Positions 41,128-50,139 of a stretch of 64,000 nucleotides of DNA are shown in pieces. The stretch comes from Halobacteriales archaeon YIM A00010 (GTDB lineage: Archaea > Halobacteriota > Halobacteria > Halobacteriales > Haloarculaceae). The position numbers and the translations under genes are program-made. The notes under the pieces were generated by a model that saw nothing but the letters and a program-made list of their open reading frames with translations, was not told the DNA's origin and did not search any database. The DNA lies in contig JAKCFJ010000001.1 of assembly GCA_025041175.1 (NCBI GenBank), positions 1,550,001 to 1,614,000 on the forward strand, written 5' to 3'. Position 1 is the stretch's first letter. Each line of letters starts with the position of its first letter.

Positions 41128-42314
41128 CAGAGACGGTTTCGCTCGGTGAGTTCCAGTTTGCGTGTGGGGAGTCGGTTCCGGACCTCGAACTCGCCTACGA
41201 AACGTACGGAGAGTTCACGGGAGACAACGCGGTGTTGGTCTGTCACGCGCTCACCGGGAGCGCCCACGTCGCCGGGGGCCGGACGACCGGCACCAGCGGA
41301 CAAGCCCGCGCGTGGTGGGACGACATTGTGGGACCGGGAAAGGCGATCGACACCACCGAGTACTACGTCGTCTGCGCGAACGTTCCCGGCTCGTGTTACG
41401 GCTCCTCGGGTCCGGCCTCGATCGGTCCGGACGGGGAGCCGTACGGCACCGACTTTCCGGCAGTGACGATCGCCGACTGGACACAGGCCCAGCGGGCGTT
41501 GCTCGATGAGCTCGGCGTCCCCCACCTGTACGCCGTCGTCGGCGGCAGCGTCGGCGGAATGAACGCGCTCGACTGGGCCAAACGCCATCCCGACCACACC
41601 GAGCGCGTGATCGCCATCGCCGCTGCTCCCCGGCTCGACCCCCAGTGTCTCGCTCTGGACGCCATCGCCCGGCGCGCGATCACGTCCGATCCAAACTGGA
41701 ACGGTGGTTCGTATTACGACACCGCAGAGGAGCCGATCGAGGGACTGGCGCTCGCCAGACAGATCGGGCACGTCATGTATCTTTCCAAAGAGTCGATGGA
41801 CGGGAAGTTCGGTCGGCGTGCCGCCGGTCGGGACGCTGTCCGCGACGCGTTTCCAGTCGATCCGGCAGCTGGCTTCTTTCCCTACCGGGACGTGGAGTCG
41901 TACCTCGACTATCAGGCCGAGCGCTTCGTCGGTCGATTCGACGCCAACAGCTACCTGTATCTGACGCGGGCGATGGACGACTACGATCTCGCATCGGGGT
42001 ACGAGTCGGATGCCGACGCGCTCGCGGCATTCAACGGAGACGCGCTCTGTGTGTCGTTCACCGGCGATTGGCATTTCACCGTCAAACAGTCCGAAGCCAC
42101 CGCTGAAGCGCTTCGGGCCACGAGCACGACCGTCGCCCACCACGTCATCGACTCCGACCACGGCCACGACGCCTTCCTCGTCGAACCCGGGAAGGTCGGT
42201 CCGCCGCTTTCCGATTTCCTCGCCGACGGCGTGCGAGGCACGGCCATAACGGACACCGCCCCCGACGACGACGGGCAGGCGTTCGCGCCCGTTCACACGA
42301 GCCTGTTCAGCTAG
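41124..42314 (+). CDS. metX: Homoserine O-acetyltransferase
   Basis: A 396-aa alpha/beta hydrolase. [19 protein letters not shown] (about residues 135-153) holds the nucleophile serine. [13 protein letters not shown] near 312 and [14 protein letters not shown] near 345 supply the catalytic aspartate and histidine. It makes O-acetylhomoserine for the preceding metY product. Closely related family members can prefer succinyl-CoA or act on serine, but pairing with metY argues for MetX. Confidence 0.93.
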   Translation: MTETVSLGEFQFACGESVPDLELAYETYGEFTGDNAVLVCHALTGSAHVAGGRTTGTSGQARAWWDDIVGPGKAIDTTEYYVVCANVPGSCYGSSGPASIGPDGEPYGTDFPAVTIADWTQAQRALLDELGVPHLYAVVGGSVGGMNALDWAKRHPDHTERVIAIAAAPRLDPQCLALDAIARRAITSDPNWNGGSYYDTAEEPIEGLALARQIGHVMYLSKESMDGKFGRRAAGRDAVRDAFPVDPAAGFFPYRDVESYLDYQAERFVGRFDANSYLYLTRAMDDYDLASGYESDADALAAFNGDALCVSFTGDWHFTVKQSEATAEALRATSTTVAHHVIDSDHGHDAFLVEPGKVGPPLSDFLADGVRGTAITDTAPDDDGQAFAPVHTSLFS

Positions 42315-42559
42315 TCTCGCCAGAGCATGCCGACGCCGACGACGATGGCGAGCAGATACGCTGGTCGATCGCCCACGACCGACAGCGTGAGTGGTGCGAG
42401 GTTGACGACGTTGGTGCTGGCTTCGGTGGCCGCCCCCTGGATCAACACGAGGAGGTAGCTACTGGCGACTGCGGCCATCGTGAGACCCGCAGTCGTTAGC
42501 GGGTTGTCGTTGATCCACTGCAACGCGCGCACGACCGACCGCCGTGGCAGGGTCGCCAT
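42311..42559 (-). CDS. Small membrane protein, 82 aa
   Basis: Starts [21 protein letters not shown], then [23 protein letters not shown] and a C-terminal [14 protein letters not shown] helix; two or three membrane segments are expected. The stop overlaps the metX stop region by 4 bp in convergent orientation. Unknown function; short proteins of this shape are common in haloarchaea. Confidence 0.65.
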   Translation of the reverse strand: MATLPRRSVVRALQWINDNPLTTAGLTMAAVASSYLLVLIQGAATEASTNVVNLAPLTLSVVGDRPAYLLAIVVGVGMLWRD

Positions 42560-42606
42560 CCGTGAGAGCATATCGGGTGTTCGACATCCCCGAAAATAAA
42601 TGTGCG

Positions 42607-43242
42607 TCAGACGCCGAGTACGTTCCGCGCTGTGAGCAGCGTCCGAAGTTCGCTCATCGCGGCGACGGTTTCGTCACACGCGGGTTCGACCGCCGGTTTC
42701 GGCTCGTAGCCCACTGCAAGCCCGGCGTATTCGAGCATCGGGAGATCGTTCGCCCCGTCCCCGACAGCGATGGTGTGGTCCGGATCGATCGATCGGGCGA
42801 GTTCGTCTAACGCGTCGTCTTTCGTGCCTTCGATGAGCGGTCCCTCCACATCGCCAGTGAGTGCGTCGTTTTCAGCCGGCAGCCGGTTGGCGATGACGGT
42901 GTCCACAGCGGTGTCAGCCCGATCGAGCGCCGCCTCTACCCCGCGCTCGAACCCGCCGGTGAGGATCGCAACGTGGACGCCCTCCTCCCGCAGCGCATCG
43001 ATGAGATTGCCTGCCCCCGGCCGGAGCGCCACCGCCGCGAACGCGCGCTGGGCCTCCGAGAGGGACAACCCATCGAGAAGCGACGCCCGCTCGCGCAGGC
43101 TGGTGGCGTACGCTATCTCGTCGTTCATCGCCCGCTCGGTGATCGCCGCCATCTCGTCCGCGACCGCTTTCCGTTCGCCCAGCAGGACGGTCATCTCCGA
43201 GTCCGAGAGCGTCCCGTCGAAATCGAACGCAACGAGTTCCAT
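42607..43242 (-). CDS. serB: Phosphoserine phosphatase
   Basis: A 211-aa HAD hydrolase. MELVAFDFDGTLSDSEM has the D-x-D-G-T nucleophile motif. AILTGGFERGVEAAL near residues 97-111 is motif II. The later K (EGTKDDALDEL) and DHTIAVGDGANDLPMLEYAGLAVGY near 155-180 complete the SerB pattern. It makes serine from phosphoserine, and serA (45557) lies 2.3 kb away. The frame opens 99 bp earlier but without family match; the ATG at 43242 fits the family start. Confidence 0.88.
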   Translation of the reverse strand: MELVAFDFDGTLSDSEMTVLLGERKAVADEMAAITERAMNDEIAYATSLRERASLLDGLSLSEAQRAFAAVALRPGAGNLIDALREEGVHVAILTGGFERGVEAALDRADTAVDTVIANRLPAENDALTGDVEGPLIEGTKDDALDELARSIDPDHTIAVGDGANDLPMLEYAGLAVGYEPKPAVEPACDETVAAMSELRTLLTARNVLGV

Positions 43243-43662
43243 ACCGGAGGCTCTCGCTACGTGGTGAAAACCCAACCGGATCGAATCGGGTGGACGAGCA
43301 CGAATCTGCGGAATCGGAGCACCGGTCTGCTCCAACGACACGTTTTATATGATAGCGCAGATACCATTCTGTATGATACAATCGTGCATTCATACAAGCC
43401 GGTGCAACACCGGAACGGAGTTGGTCGAGCGGGATAACCCGACAGACGCTCCGGAGAGGTCTGTTCGTCGCAGGAACGTTCGTGTTGATAGACCGAACAC
43501 GTGTCATATATACATCATAATTCCTATGAGACACGACCGTCCGAAGGAGAAACATACCGAAACAATAATACTCCATACGTTTCTCGAATTACAATAATCA
43601 GACATAAAAATGTATAGGGAATTGTTACTATTAATTGAGAAGAACGTCATCCCATCCGGCCA
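43243..43662. other. Gene-free AT-rich stretch before the VirD4-like gene
   Basis: No supported gene in these 420 bp. The right half is AT-rich. TATTAAT at about 43629-43635 is placed as a TATA box for an ATG at 43663. A 63-codon frame from 43610 ends in an ATGA overlap with a later possible start (43798), but it is arginine-rich and I do not call it. Confidence 0.5.
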
Positions 43663-45471
43663 GTGGATGGAGAGATCGATCGCACCAACGGAGTGGAGAG
43701 CCGACGGTGCGTCGGTACAACGGCGAGCGTCGCGGATGAGGCGCGTGCGAAGACGAACGCAGGGGGAACGAACAGATCCACAGCACGGAGCGCAGCGATG
43801 ACCGACCGCCGCGGTCGCCGACGAGCGGTGATCGATCGCCTCCGGCGCGGCCGGGACTGGGTGCTGTTACAGCTCCGGATGCGGCTGCGGTATGGGGTCG
43901 TGCTGGTGGTGACTAGTTCGGTCGTACTGCCGTGGCTCGGACGGACGGTCTGGATCGATTCCGTGGTCGTCGGGGGCGAGCTTTCGGTCCCAGTGCTCTC
44001 CCAGGTGTTCGTTGGTCTCGCGTTCGATCCGGTCGTTCTCTTCGGGGGAATTGGTGCGCTGTCGGCCTACTGGCGCTTTGGGCAGACGGAGTACCAGCTC
44101 CGCCACCAGCTGTACGAGGACATCGTACTCGTCCCGCTCGCGGACACAGGCGATCGCCACGACGATCCCCCCGGCTCGAAGCAGGCCGTGCAGTTCGAAA
44201 TGGACCGCTCGGTGTTGGTACTCGGTGAGACTGGCAGCGGGAAAACCGAGGCGATCAAAGTGCTCGCCCACCAGCTCCAAGCCGATCCCGACGAGGCGTT
44301 CGTCATCTTCGACTACAAACGGGACTACCAGACGTTTTTCCCCGAGGACAACATGATCCGGTTCTCCTCGCGCGACTCCACGGTCACGTGGAACGTCTTC
44401 AACGAAATCGAGGAGGACGGCGATTACGGGGAGATCGCCAAAGCCGTCTTCGATGACACCGAGATCGACAACGACTACTTCACCAACGCCGCCGCGCAAG
44501 TGTTGGCTGACGTGCTGCGATTGCTCGAGCGCCGTGCCGAGCGGCAGGGCAAAACGCCGACAAACGCGTACCTGCTAGACTATCTGGACGGGGCGGACGT
44601 CGATTTCCTGCGCGAGGAGTTCGAAGCCGAGGATCTGTCTGCGAAAAAGCATCTTCCCGCAGGGGTAGAGGCGAGCAGCAACATCGTGTCGATCCTCGAA
44701 GAGCGGGTCAAAGCGGTGTTCCGTGGCGACTTTGCGGAGGCCGGGACGTTTTCGGTGCGCGAGTACATGGCGGCTCCGCAGGGGCGAATTCTGCTGTTGG
44801 ACTTTCCGATCCAACAGTCGGCGTCGGTCCAGCCGATTTTCAGACTACTGATCGACTGGAGCATCCGATTCGGGTTGGAGGACGAGCGGGGGTCGTACTA
44901 CATTCTAGACGAGTTCGCGGCGCTGCCCGAGCTGGCCATGCTCGAGCGGCTGATCAACGCCGGGCGGGCGTACAACTGTTACGCGATCTTGGGCGTGCAG
45001 GCGGTGCCCCAGCTCCGGGATACGTATGGAAAAGACAAGGCTGACAGCCTGCTGAGCGGGTTGGCCCAGGAGATCCACCTCCGGGTCGGCCAGGGTTCGG
45101 TCGAGTACTGCCGCAAGCGTCTCGGCCGCGAACGCGTCGAACGCAACGCTGGGGACGACCACGAGGACGAGGAGTGGTTCGTCAGGACCGACGGAAACGA
45201 CGTTCGGGTGTTCGAGGACTACCCGATCGGCGCGAACACCCTCCAGAACTTCGAGGCGGGGCGGGGCATCGTCCACACCCCAGCGGGCCGCCAACACGGC
45301 CGACTGTATCTCCTCGACGCCGTCGAGGGCCGGCTGCTCCCACTCGACCGCCCCGGTCTCCGAGAACGCGTCTGGACCCGCATCACCGGCCGAACCCAAC
45401 GCCAGCCAGCGCTCGAAGAGCGTACCGGCGGCGTACACACGCCACAGCTCGAAGGGGAAACCGAAGACTGA
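43663..45471 (+). CDS. VirD4/TraG-type coupling ATPase
   Basis: A protein of up to 602 aa. After two possible membrane segments (YGVVLVVTSSVVLPWLG, LSQVFVGLAFDPVVLFGGIG) comes a RecA-like ATPase with Walker A LGETGSGKTEAIKV near residue 187. EAFVIFDYKRDYQTFF follows, and the later ILLLDFPIQQS and SYYILDEFAALPELAMLERL form Walker B/motif 3. AILGVQAVPQLRDTYG is typical of the TraG/TraD coupling group. Such ATPases pump DNA through conjugative or secretion channels, but no other T4SS gene is near. The TATA spacing favours 43663; an internal ATG at 43798 (557 aa) is the alternative. Confidence 0.82.
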   Translation: MDGEIDRTNGVESRRCVGTTASVADEARAKTNAGGTNRSTARSAAMTDRRGRRRAVIDRLRRGRDWVLLQLRMRLRYGVVLVVTSSVVLPWLGRTVWIDSVVVGGELSVPVLSQVFVGLAFDPVVLFGGIGALSAYWRFGQTEYQLRHQLYEDIVLVPLADTGDRHDDPPGSKQAVQFEMDRSVLVLGETGSGKTEAIKVLAHQLQADPDEAFVIFDYKRDYQTFFPEDNMIRFSSRDSTVTWNVFNEIEEDGDYGEIAKAVFDDTEIDNDYFTNAAAQVLADVLRLLERRAERQGKTPTNAYLLDYLDGADVDFLREEFEAEDLSAKKHLPAGVEASSNIVSILEERVKAVFRGDFAEAGTFSVREYMAAPQGRILLLDFPIQQSASVQPIFRLLIDWSIRFGLEDERGSYYILDEFAALPELAMLERLINAGRAYNCYAILGVQAVPQLRDTYGKDKADSLLSGLAQEIHLRVGQGSVEYCRKRLGRERVERNAGDDHEDEEWFVRTDGNDVRVFEDYPIGANTLQNFEAGRGIVHTPAGRQHGRLYLLDAVEGRLLPLDRPGLRERVWTRITGRTQRQPALEERTGGVHTPQLEGETED

Positions 45472-45556
45472 TAATCAGTTTCGAAACGTCACAGGCAATG
45501 CTTGCCACGGCTGTGAAGGAAGAAAGCGTTATCCCCATACCGACGGAGACCGAGAT

Positions 45557-47140
45557 ATGAAGATACTCGTCACGGATCCGATCGCGGATGCTGGGTTGGA
45601 TCGTCTCCGTGAAGCCGGCTTCGAAGTCGAAACGGCGTATGAGGCAGAGGGGGAGGCGTTGCACAGCGCTATCCACGATGCGGTTGGGCTCGTCGTTCGC
45701 TCGGGCACGGAGGTGACGCCGGAGTTGCTCGGGGCCGCACCGGAGCTGGTGATCGTCGGGCGGGCGGGGATCGGTGTCGACAACATCGACATCGACGCCG
45801 CGACCGAACACGGCGTGATCGTCGCCAACGCGCCCGAGGGGAACGTTCGCGCCGCTGCAGAACACACGGTGGCGATGACGTTCGCCGCGGCGCGCTCGAT
45901 CCCCCAAGCCCACGCCCGCCTGAAAACCGGGACGTGGGCGAAAGGCGAGTTCCTCGGAACGGAGCTCGACGACAAGACGCTGGGTATCGTCGGTCTCGGC
46001 CGCGTCGGCCAGGAAGTGGCGCGGCGCTTTGGCCCGCTCGGAATGGACCTGCTCGCGTACGATCCGTACATCGGCGCGGATCGAGCCGACGCCCTCGGTG
46101 CGGAGCTCGCGGATCTGGATGCGGTGCTCGAACGCGCCGATGTCGCAACCGTCCACACGCCGCTCACGCCCGAGACCGAGGGGATGATCGGGGAGACGGA
46201 ACTGTCGAAGCTCGACGATGGCTATCTCATCAACTGCGCCCGTGGCGGAGTCGTCGACGAGCACGCACTCGCGGCCGCGGTAGAAGACGGCGTTCTCAAC
46301 GGGGCAGCTCTCGACGTGTTCGCCGAGGAGCCACTCGCAGACGATAGTCCCCTGCTTGACGCCGATAACGTCATCGTGACGCCGCATCTCGGCGCGAGCA
46401 CGGAGGCCGCACAGGAGAACGTCGCAACGAGCACCGCCGATCAGATCGTGGCCGCCGTCAACGACGAGCCGGTAATGAACGCGCTCAACGCGCCCTCGAT
46501 CGACGCCAGCGCGTTCCCTCGCGTCGAGCCGTACATCGGACTGGCCGAAACCGCCGGACGGATCGCAATGGAACTGTTCGACGCCCACATCGAGGAGGCC
46601 CACGTCGAGTACGCCGGCGACATCGCGGCAGAGGAGATCGACATCGTCACCGCCAGCGCGCTGAAAGGGATGTTCCGCCAGCTCGAACCCCAGGTCAACG
46701 CGGTCAACGCTCCCTCGCTCGCCGAGGAGCGGGGGATCGACGTGGTCGAGTCGAAAGCCACACAGGCAGAGGACTTCCAGAGCCTCGTGACCGTGACCGT
46801 TGCCAACGGCAGCGGTGAAATCAGCGTCAGCGGCACACAGTTCACCGGTGGGGATCCGCGCATCGTTCGCATCGACGGCTACCGGGTGGACGCGATCCCA
46901 CACGGCCACATGCTCGTCGCCCGGAACTACGACCACCCCGGCGTCATCGGCTTCATCGGCACCGTGTTGGGCGATTCCGGAATCAACATCGCCGGCATGT
47001 ACAACGGCCGCGAAACCATCGGCGGGGAAGCGCTCACCGTCTACTCGCTCGACGACGAACCGTCCACCGACATCATCGAGACGCTCGAAGACGACGAGCG
47101 CATTATCCAAGCACAGTATCTCTCACTGAACGATGAATAA
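45557..47140 (+). CDS. serA: D-3-phosphoglycerate dehydrogenase
   Basis: A 527-aa enzyme of the long form. VGRAGIGVDNIDIDAATEHG near residues 71-90, the NAD loop LGIVGLGRVGQEVARRFGPLGM near 141-162, and INCARGGVVDEHAL with catalytic R, E and H in the second half of the catalytic core. The C-terminus has an ASB-type intervening domain (about 320-440) and a final ACT domain (DHPGVIGFIGTVLGDSGINIAGMYNGR), which usually gives serine feedback. It begins serine synthesis; serB is close by. Confidence 0.95.
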   Translation: MKILVTDPIADAGLDRLREAGFEVETAYEAEGEALHSAIHDAVGLVVRSGTEVTPELLGAAPELVIVGRAGIGVDNIDIDAATEHGVIVANAPEGNVRAAAEHTVAMTFAAARSIPQAHARLKTGTWAKGEFLGTELDDKTLGIVGLGRVGQEVARRFGPLGMDLLAYDPYIGADRADALGAELADLDAVLERADVATVHTPLTPETEGMIGETELSKLDDGYLINCARGGVVDEHALAAAVEDGVLNGAALDVFAEEPLADDSPLLDADNVIVTPHLGASTEAAQENVATSTADQIVAAVNDEPVMNALNAPSIDASAFPRVEPYIGLAETAGRIAMELFDAHIEEAHVEYAGDIAAEEIDIVTASALKGMFRQLEPQVNAVNAPSLAEERGIDVVESKATQAEDFQSLVTVTVANGSGEISVSGTQFTGGDPRIVRIDGYRVDAIPHGHMLVARNYDHPGVIGFIGTVLGDSGINIAGMYNGRETIGGEALTVYSLDDEPSTDIIETLEDDERIIQAQYLSLNDE

Positions 47141-47288
47141 TGTGAAGTAATGCGGTCTGAAATACGGATAGCGATCGATGCATCGGACACTCTTTTCCGG
47201 AGCTGTTCGGTGGGCTGTCCGTTCCGTTGTGACTCGCTCGACTCGCGCTTTCGGCACGCTTTAACCCGGTCTCTTCCTCCACTGAAGC

Positions 47289-47771
47289 ATGGTCGGCGAC
47301 GCAACGATCGCAACGGTGGTACTCATCGCGGTAACGTCGAGTTTCCCGTTGTTGCTGTACGGCGCGTGGATCGTGATCGACGCCGAGGAAGTGACGTGGG
47401 GCGTGCTCACCCACCACCTCAAATACATCCTGACGGGGCTCGCACTCACGACGATCCCGATGGTGACGTGGATGATCCCCCGGCTCACCGACCAGCTGGG
47501 CGGGCTCGCCGCGCTCCACGCCGTCCTCGGGCTACAAGCCTACGCGATGCTCATCTTTGCTTTGACCGGCATCGTTCGCATCTTCCGCGCCAAACGCCAA
47601 CACGACCTCTATCACGACTACGACGAGCAGGTGCTGGTCGACGAGATCGGTGGCGAGAACATGCACCACTGGCGCTGGCGGCTCCGGATCGGCGTGTTCG
47701 GCTACATCCTCATGTGGATGCTCGCGTACGTCGTCGGCGTCCTCCGGTATCTCACCCGGTATCACGTGTAG
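47289..47771 (+). CDS. Haloarchaeal four-helix membrane protein
   Basis: A 160-aa protein with four hydrophobic segments (IATVVLIAVTSSFPLLLYGAW, ILTGLALTTIPMVTWMI, VLGLQAYAMLIFALTGIV, GVFGYILMWMLAYVVGVL) and conserved-looking histidines (THHLKY, HHWRWR). These might bind heme or a metal, but I cannot show it. Its 3' end overlaps the convergent gene by 20 bp. No known function. Confidence 0.75.
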   Translation: MVGDATIATVVLIAVTSSFPLLLYGAWIVIDAEEVTWGVLTHHLKYILTGLALTTIPMVTWMIPRLTDQLGGLAALHAVLGLQAYAMLIFALTGIVRIFRAKRQHDLYHDYDEQVLVDEIGGENMHHWRWRLRIGVFGYILMWMLAYVVGVLRYLTRYHV

Positions 47772-48270
47772 CGGGAGACCGGTGCTGGTAGTTCCACGTC
47801 GCCAGACAGAATAGGAATCCACCGAGCACCCACCACGGTCCCCACACGAACGTCTGCCAATGGGCCGGCGTCCACACCGTGGGACCGGAGAGACCGATGA
47901 GTCCGCTTTCTGTGAGTGCTCCCTGGATCACGAAATCGAGCCCGTGGAGGACCAGGAGCGCGCTCACACCCCACGCGGCGATGAGCAACAGCCGACGGGG
48001 GATCCGCCGACCCCACGGTCGAACGAGCACCAGCGCGAGCAGTCCGCCGGTGAGTTTCAGGAAACCAGTGAGCCAGAAGACGGTGGTGAACCACGGCGTG
48101 TGGACCAACTCCTGCAGATCGGGCGAGACGGTTCGAAGCCCGACAGTTCCACCGAGCGCCCAGTAGAAGCTCATACCGGCGAACACGAACATCCACGAAC
48201 AAGCCGCGTATCCGGCCCACGACGGTGTTTCAGACGTATTGGAGACCGCCGCTCGCGGTGATGCAGTCAT
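47752..48270 (-). CDS. DUF3995-like membrane protein
   Basis: A 172-aa protein with four helices (AACSWMFVFAGMSFYWALGG, FWLTGFLKLTGGLLALVLV, LLLIAAWGVSALLVLHG, TFVWGPWWVLGGFLFCLATW). The pattern FAGMSFYWALGG near residue 30 and the closing GPWWVLGG-F motif match DUF3995 proteins. Function unknown. Convergent overlap of 20 bp with the neighbouring membrane gene. Confidence 0.72.
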   Translation of the reverse strand: MTASPRAAVSNTSETPSWAGYAACSWMFVFAGMSFYWALGGTVGLRTVSPDLQELVHTPWFTTVFWLTGFLKLTGGLLALVLVRPWGRRIPRRLLLIAAWGVSALLVLHGLDFVIQGALTESGLIGLSGPTVWTPAHWQTFVWGPWWVLGGFLFCLATWNYQHRSPATRDTG

Positions 48271-48363
48271 GAATCCGATTCGATACCTCGCGTGAAAGAG
48301 ATACCGCCCGTCTCACATTCTTCGTCGCCGCAGTTGCCGCCCCGAGAGCGACGCCCCAGAGAA

Positions 48364-49044
48364 TCACCACTGTTCGTTGCTAGCGAGATCGACGTCGTTG
48401 TCGAGCTTCGAGGACGGACAGAGGTTTTCGAGCACGCAGTCGGCACAGTCGGGGTTGCGCGCCGTACACGTCGCCCGGCCGTGATCGATCATCAGGTGGG
48501 TGAACTGCTGCCAGTGCTCTTCGGGGACGATCTCCATGAGATCCGTCTCGATCTTTTCGGGGGACTGTTCCGTGGTGAGACCGAGCCGTCGGGAGATACG
48601 TTGGACGTGCGTATCGACCACGATCCCCTCGACGACATCGTGGCCGTGTTGGAGGACGACGTTGGCAGTCTTGCGGCCAACGCCCGACAGATCCGTGAGA
48701 TCACTCATCGTGTCCGGCACCGAACCGTCGTATTCGGTGATGATGGTTTGGCACGTACTCCGGATGTATTCGGCCTTGTTGTTGTAGTACGTGATGGAGG
48801 AGAGATCCTCGGCCAGTTCGTCCTGGTCGGCGTCGGCAAACGCCTCGGCCGAGGGGTATTTCTCGAACAGTTCGGCAGTGACCGCGTTCACCCGTTCGTC
48901 GGTGCATTGAGCCGACAACACGACCGCGATGAGCAACTCGAGCCGGCTCGAGTAGTTGAGCGAGATGGTCGAATCCGGATACGCCTCCAGCAACCGATCG
49001 ATGATCCGCGTCGCCCGCTCAGTGTCCGCTACCTGCGTTCCCAT
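48364..49044 (-). CDS. nth: Endonuclease III
   Basis: A 226-aa base-excision repair enzyme. LIAVVLSAQCTDERVN near residues 37-52, the helix-hairpin-helix LSGVGRKTANVVL with its catalytic lysine, VVDTHVQRISRRLGL with the catalytic aspartate, and an iron-sulfur cluster loop C-x6-C-x2-C-x5-C at the C-terminus (CTARNPDCADCVLENLC). It cuts DNA at oxidised pyrimidines. The ATG at 49044 (MGTQVADTERA) is preferred over a start 19 codons upstream. Confidence 0.93.
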   Translation of the reverse strand: MGTQVADTERATRIIDRLLEAYPDSTISLNYSSRLELLIAVVLSAQCTDERVNAVTAELFEKYPSAEAFADADQDELAEDLSSITYYNNKAEYIRSTCQTIITEYDGSVPDTMSDLTDLSGVGRKTANVVLQHGHDVVEGIVVDTHVQRISRRLGLTTEQSPEKIETDLMEIVPEEHWQQFTHLMIDHGRATCTARNPDCADCVLENLCPSSKLDNDVDLASNEQW

Positions 49045-49242
49045 ACCGAACCACCCGTGCGGTTCGAACTTGTGCGTGTCGGCTTCGATGGGATTGCCCA
49101 CTTCACGAATATGGAACCCGAAACGAATTTGAGAACGCTTTTAGCGGGCGTTCCCCATCGTCTCACCACGAAGGATGTATACGGGCACAGGGTTCTGGAC
49201 CAGAGCTGAGCAGCAGCCAATCGTTCTCTGTTCGGGTGAGCG

Positions 49243-50010
49243 ATGATCCAGGCGACGGTGTTTCAGGCCGACGACTACGGCCCGTGGACTGTCACGCCCG
49301 CTCCCCGGCCGGAGATGGATCTGCAGATCCTCCAGTCCCGGCTGTACGCGGAAATCGCGGGATTCGTCGGCGACAGGGAGGGGTACGCTTTCTACACGCG
49401 GGGCGACAACGTCGTCGGAATCACGAACGGGATCGACCGGGACGCACACGAACGGCTACAGGCGTCGCTCGGAAACCGATACCCCGTAACCGTCAGCGTC
49501 GGCATTGGCGCCGGTGAAACCCCGGCGACGGCGCTTTCGGAGGCAAGCTCACAACTACGAGCCGCCGGCAGCGCACAGGACGAGACGCGAACCACCATCT
49601 GTCGGGGGGAGACGCTCGAAACGGAAACCGGTGAGGTGACTGTGGGCCACTTCGACATCGAGAACGCGACGGGCCGGCTCACCGACCGCCTCGACGCGTT
49701 CGAGGCGTACACGACGATCCAACAGTGGTACGGGACGCTCGCCCGGCGCCTCTATAGCGACCACGACGCGCTCGCGTTTTTCGTCGGCGGCGACAACGTG
49801 GTAGCGGTCTGTCCGACGCTCGACCGGGCGATCTACCACGACGTGATCGAGTACGTTACGGATCAGACTGACGTTCCGTTTCGCGTCGGCGTCGGCACCG
49901 GAACAACAGCCCGCGAGGCGGGAATGGCGGCGAAACACGGGCTCGAACGGGGCCGCGAACGGGATCGAGACGTGGTGCTGGTGGATCAGCCCCCGACACC
50001 GAGCGTATAG
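49243..50010 (+). CDS. gch3: GTP cyclohydrolase III
   Basis: A 255-aa archaeal enzyme with two related halves, each with a nucleotide-cyclase-like palm. The first has GYAFYTRGDNVVGITNG near 47-63 and TVSVGIGAGETPATAL near 83-98. The second has ALAFFVGGDNVVAVCPTL near 179-196 and FRVGVGTGTTAREAGMAAKHGLERGR near 215-240. It hydrolyses GTP to the formylaminopyrimidine that feeds riboflavin and F420 synthesis. The start is the ATG at 49243. Confidence 0.92.
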   Translation: MIQATVFQADDYGPWTVTPAPRPEMDLQILQSRLYAEIAGFVGDREGYAFYTRGDNVVGITNGIDRDAHERLQASLGNRYPVTVSVGIGAGETPATALSEASSQLRAAGSAQDETRTTICRGETLETETGEVTVGHFDIENATGRLTDRLDAFEAYTTIQQWYGTLARRLYSDHDALAFFVGGDNVVAVCPTLDRAIYHDVIEYVTDQTDVPFRVGVGTGTTAREAGMAAKHGLERGRERDRDVVLVDQPPTPSV

Positions 50011-50029
50011 GTGGCTGCGCCCGACGACT

Positions 50030-50074
50030 GCGAGAGCTTCGCTCTCGCCAAGTGAGTGGTGGACGGAGTCCACC
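50030..50074. repeat. Double-hairpin unit after gch3
   Basis: GCGAGAGC-TTC-GCTCTCGC (50030-50048) and GGTGGAC-GGA-GTCCACC (50058-50074) are separated by 9 nt. Layout is like the double-hairpin units elsewhere in the window, but the spacer is 2 nt longer. A GCGCAAAAAAGGTGG tail follows at about 50079. It could act as a transcription end or RNA-stability signal for gch3. Confidence 0.6.
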
Positions 50075-50139
50075 CGTGCGCAAAAAAGGTGGAAGTGGAA
50101 TCACAAGAATTCTAACCCGAGGCATCTAGGAGCCAGCCA

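Noticed and set aside
40905-42296. 463-codon open frame on the minus strand over metY/metX
   Set aside because: It is antisense to two well-supported enzymes and has the His/Arg/Val-rich composition of a GC-rich shadow frame.
43610-43801. 63-codon frame ending in ATGA before a possible VirD4 start
   Set aside because: The overlap only matters if the ATPase starts at 43798; TATA spacing favours 43663, and the frame is arginine-rich.
45383-47110. 575-codon open frame on the minus strand over serA
   Set aside because: Antisense to serA, which has all family motifs; no start signal or family match.
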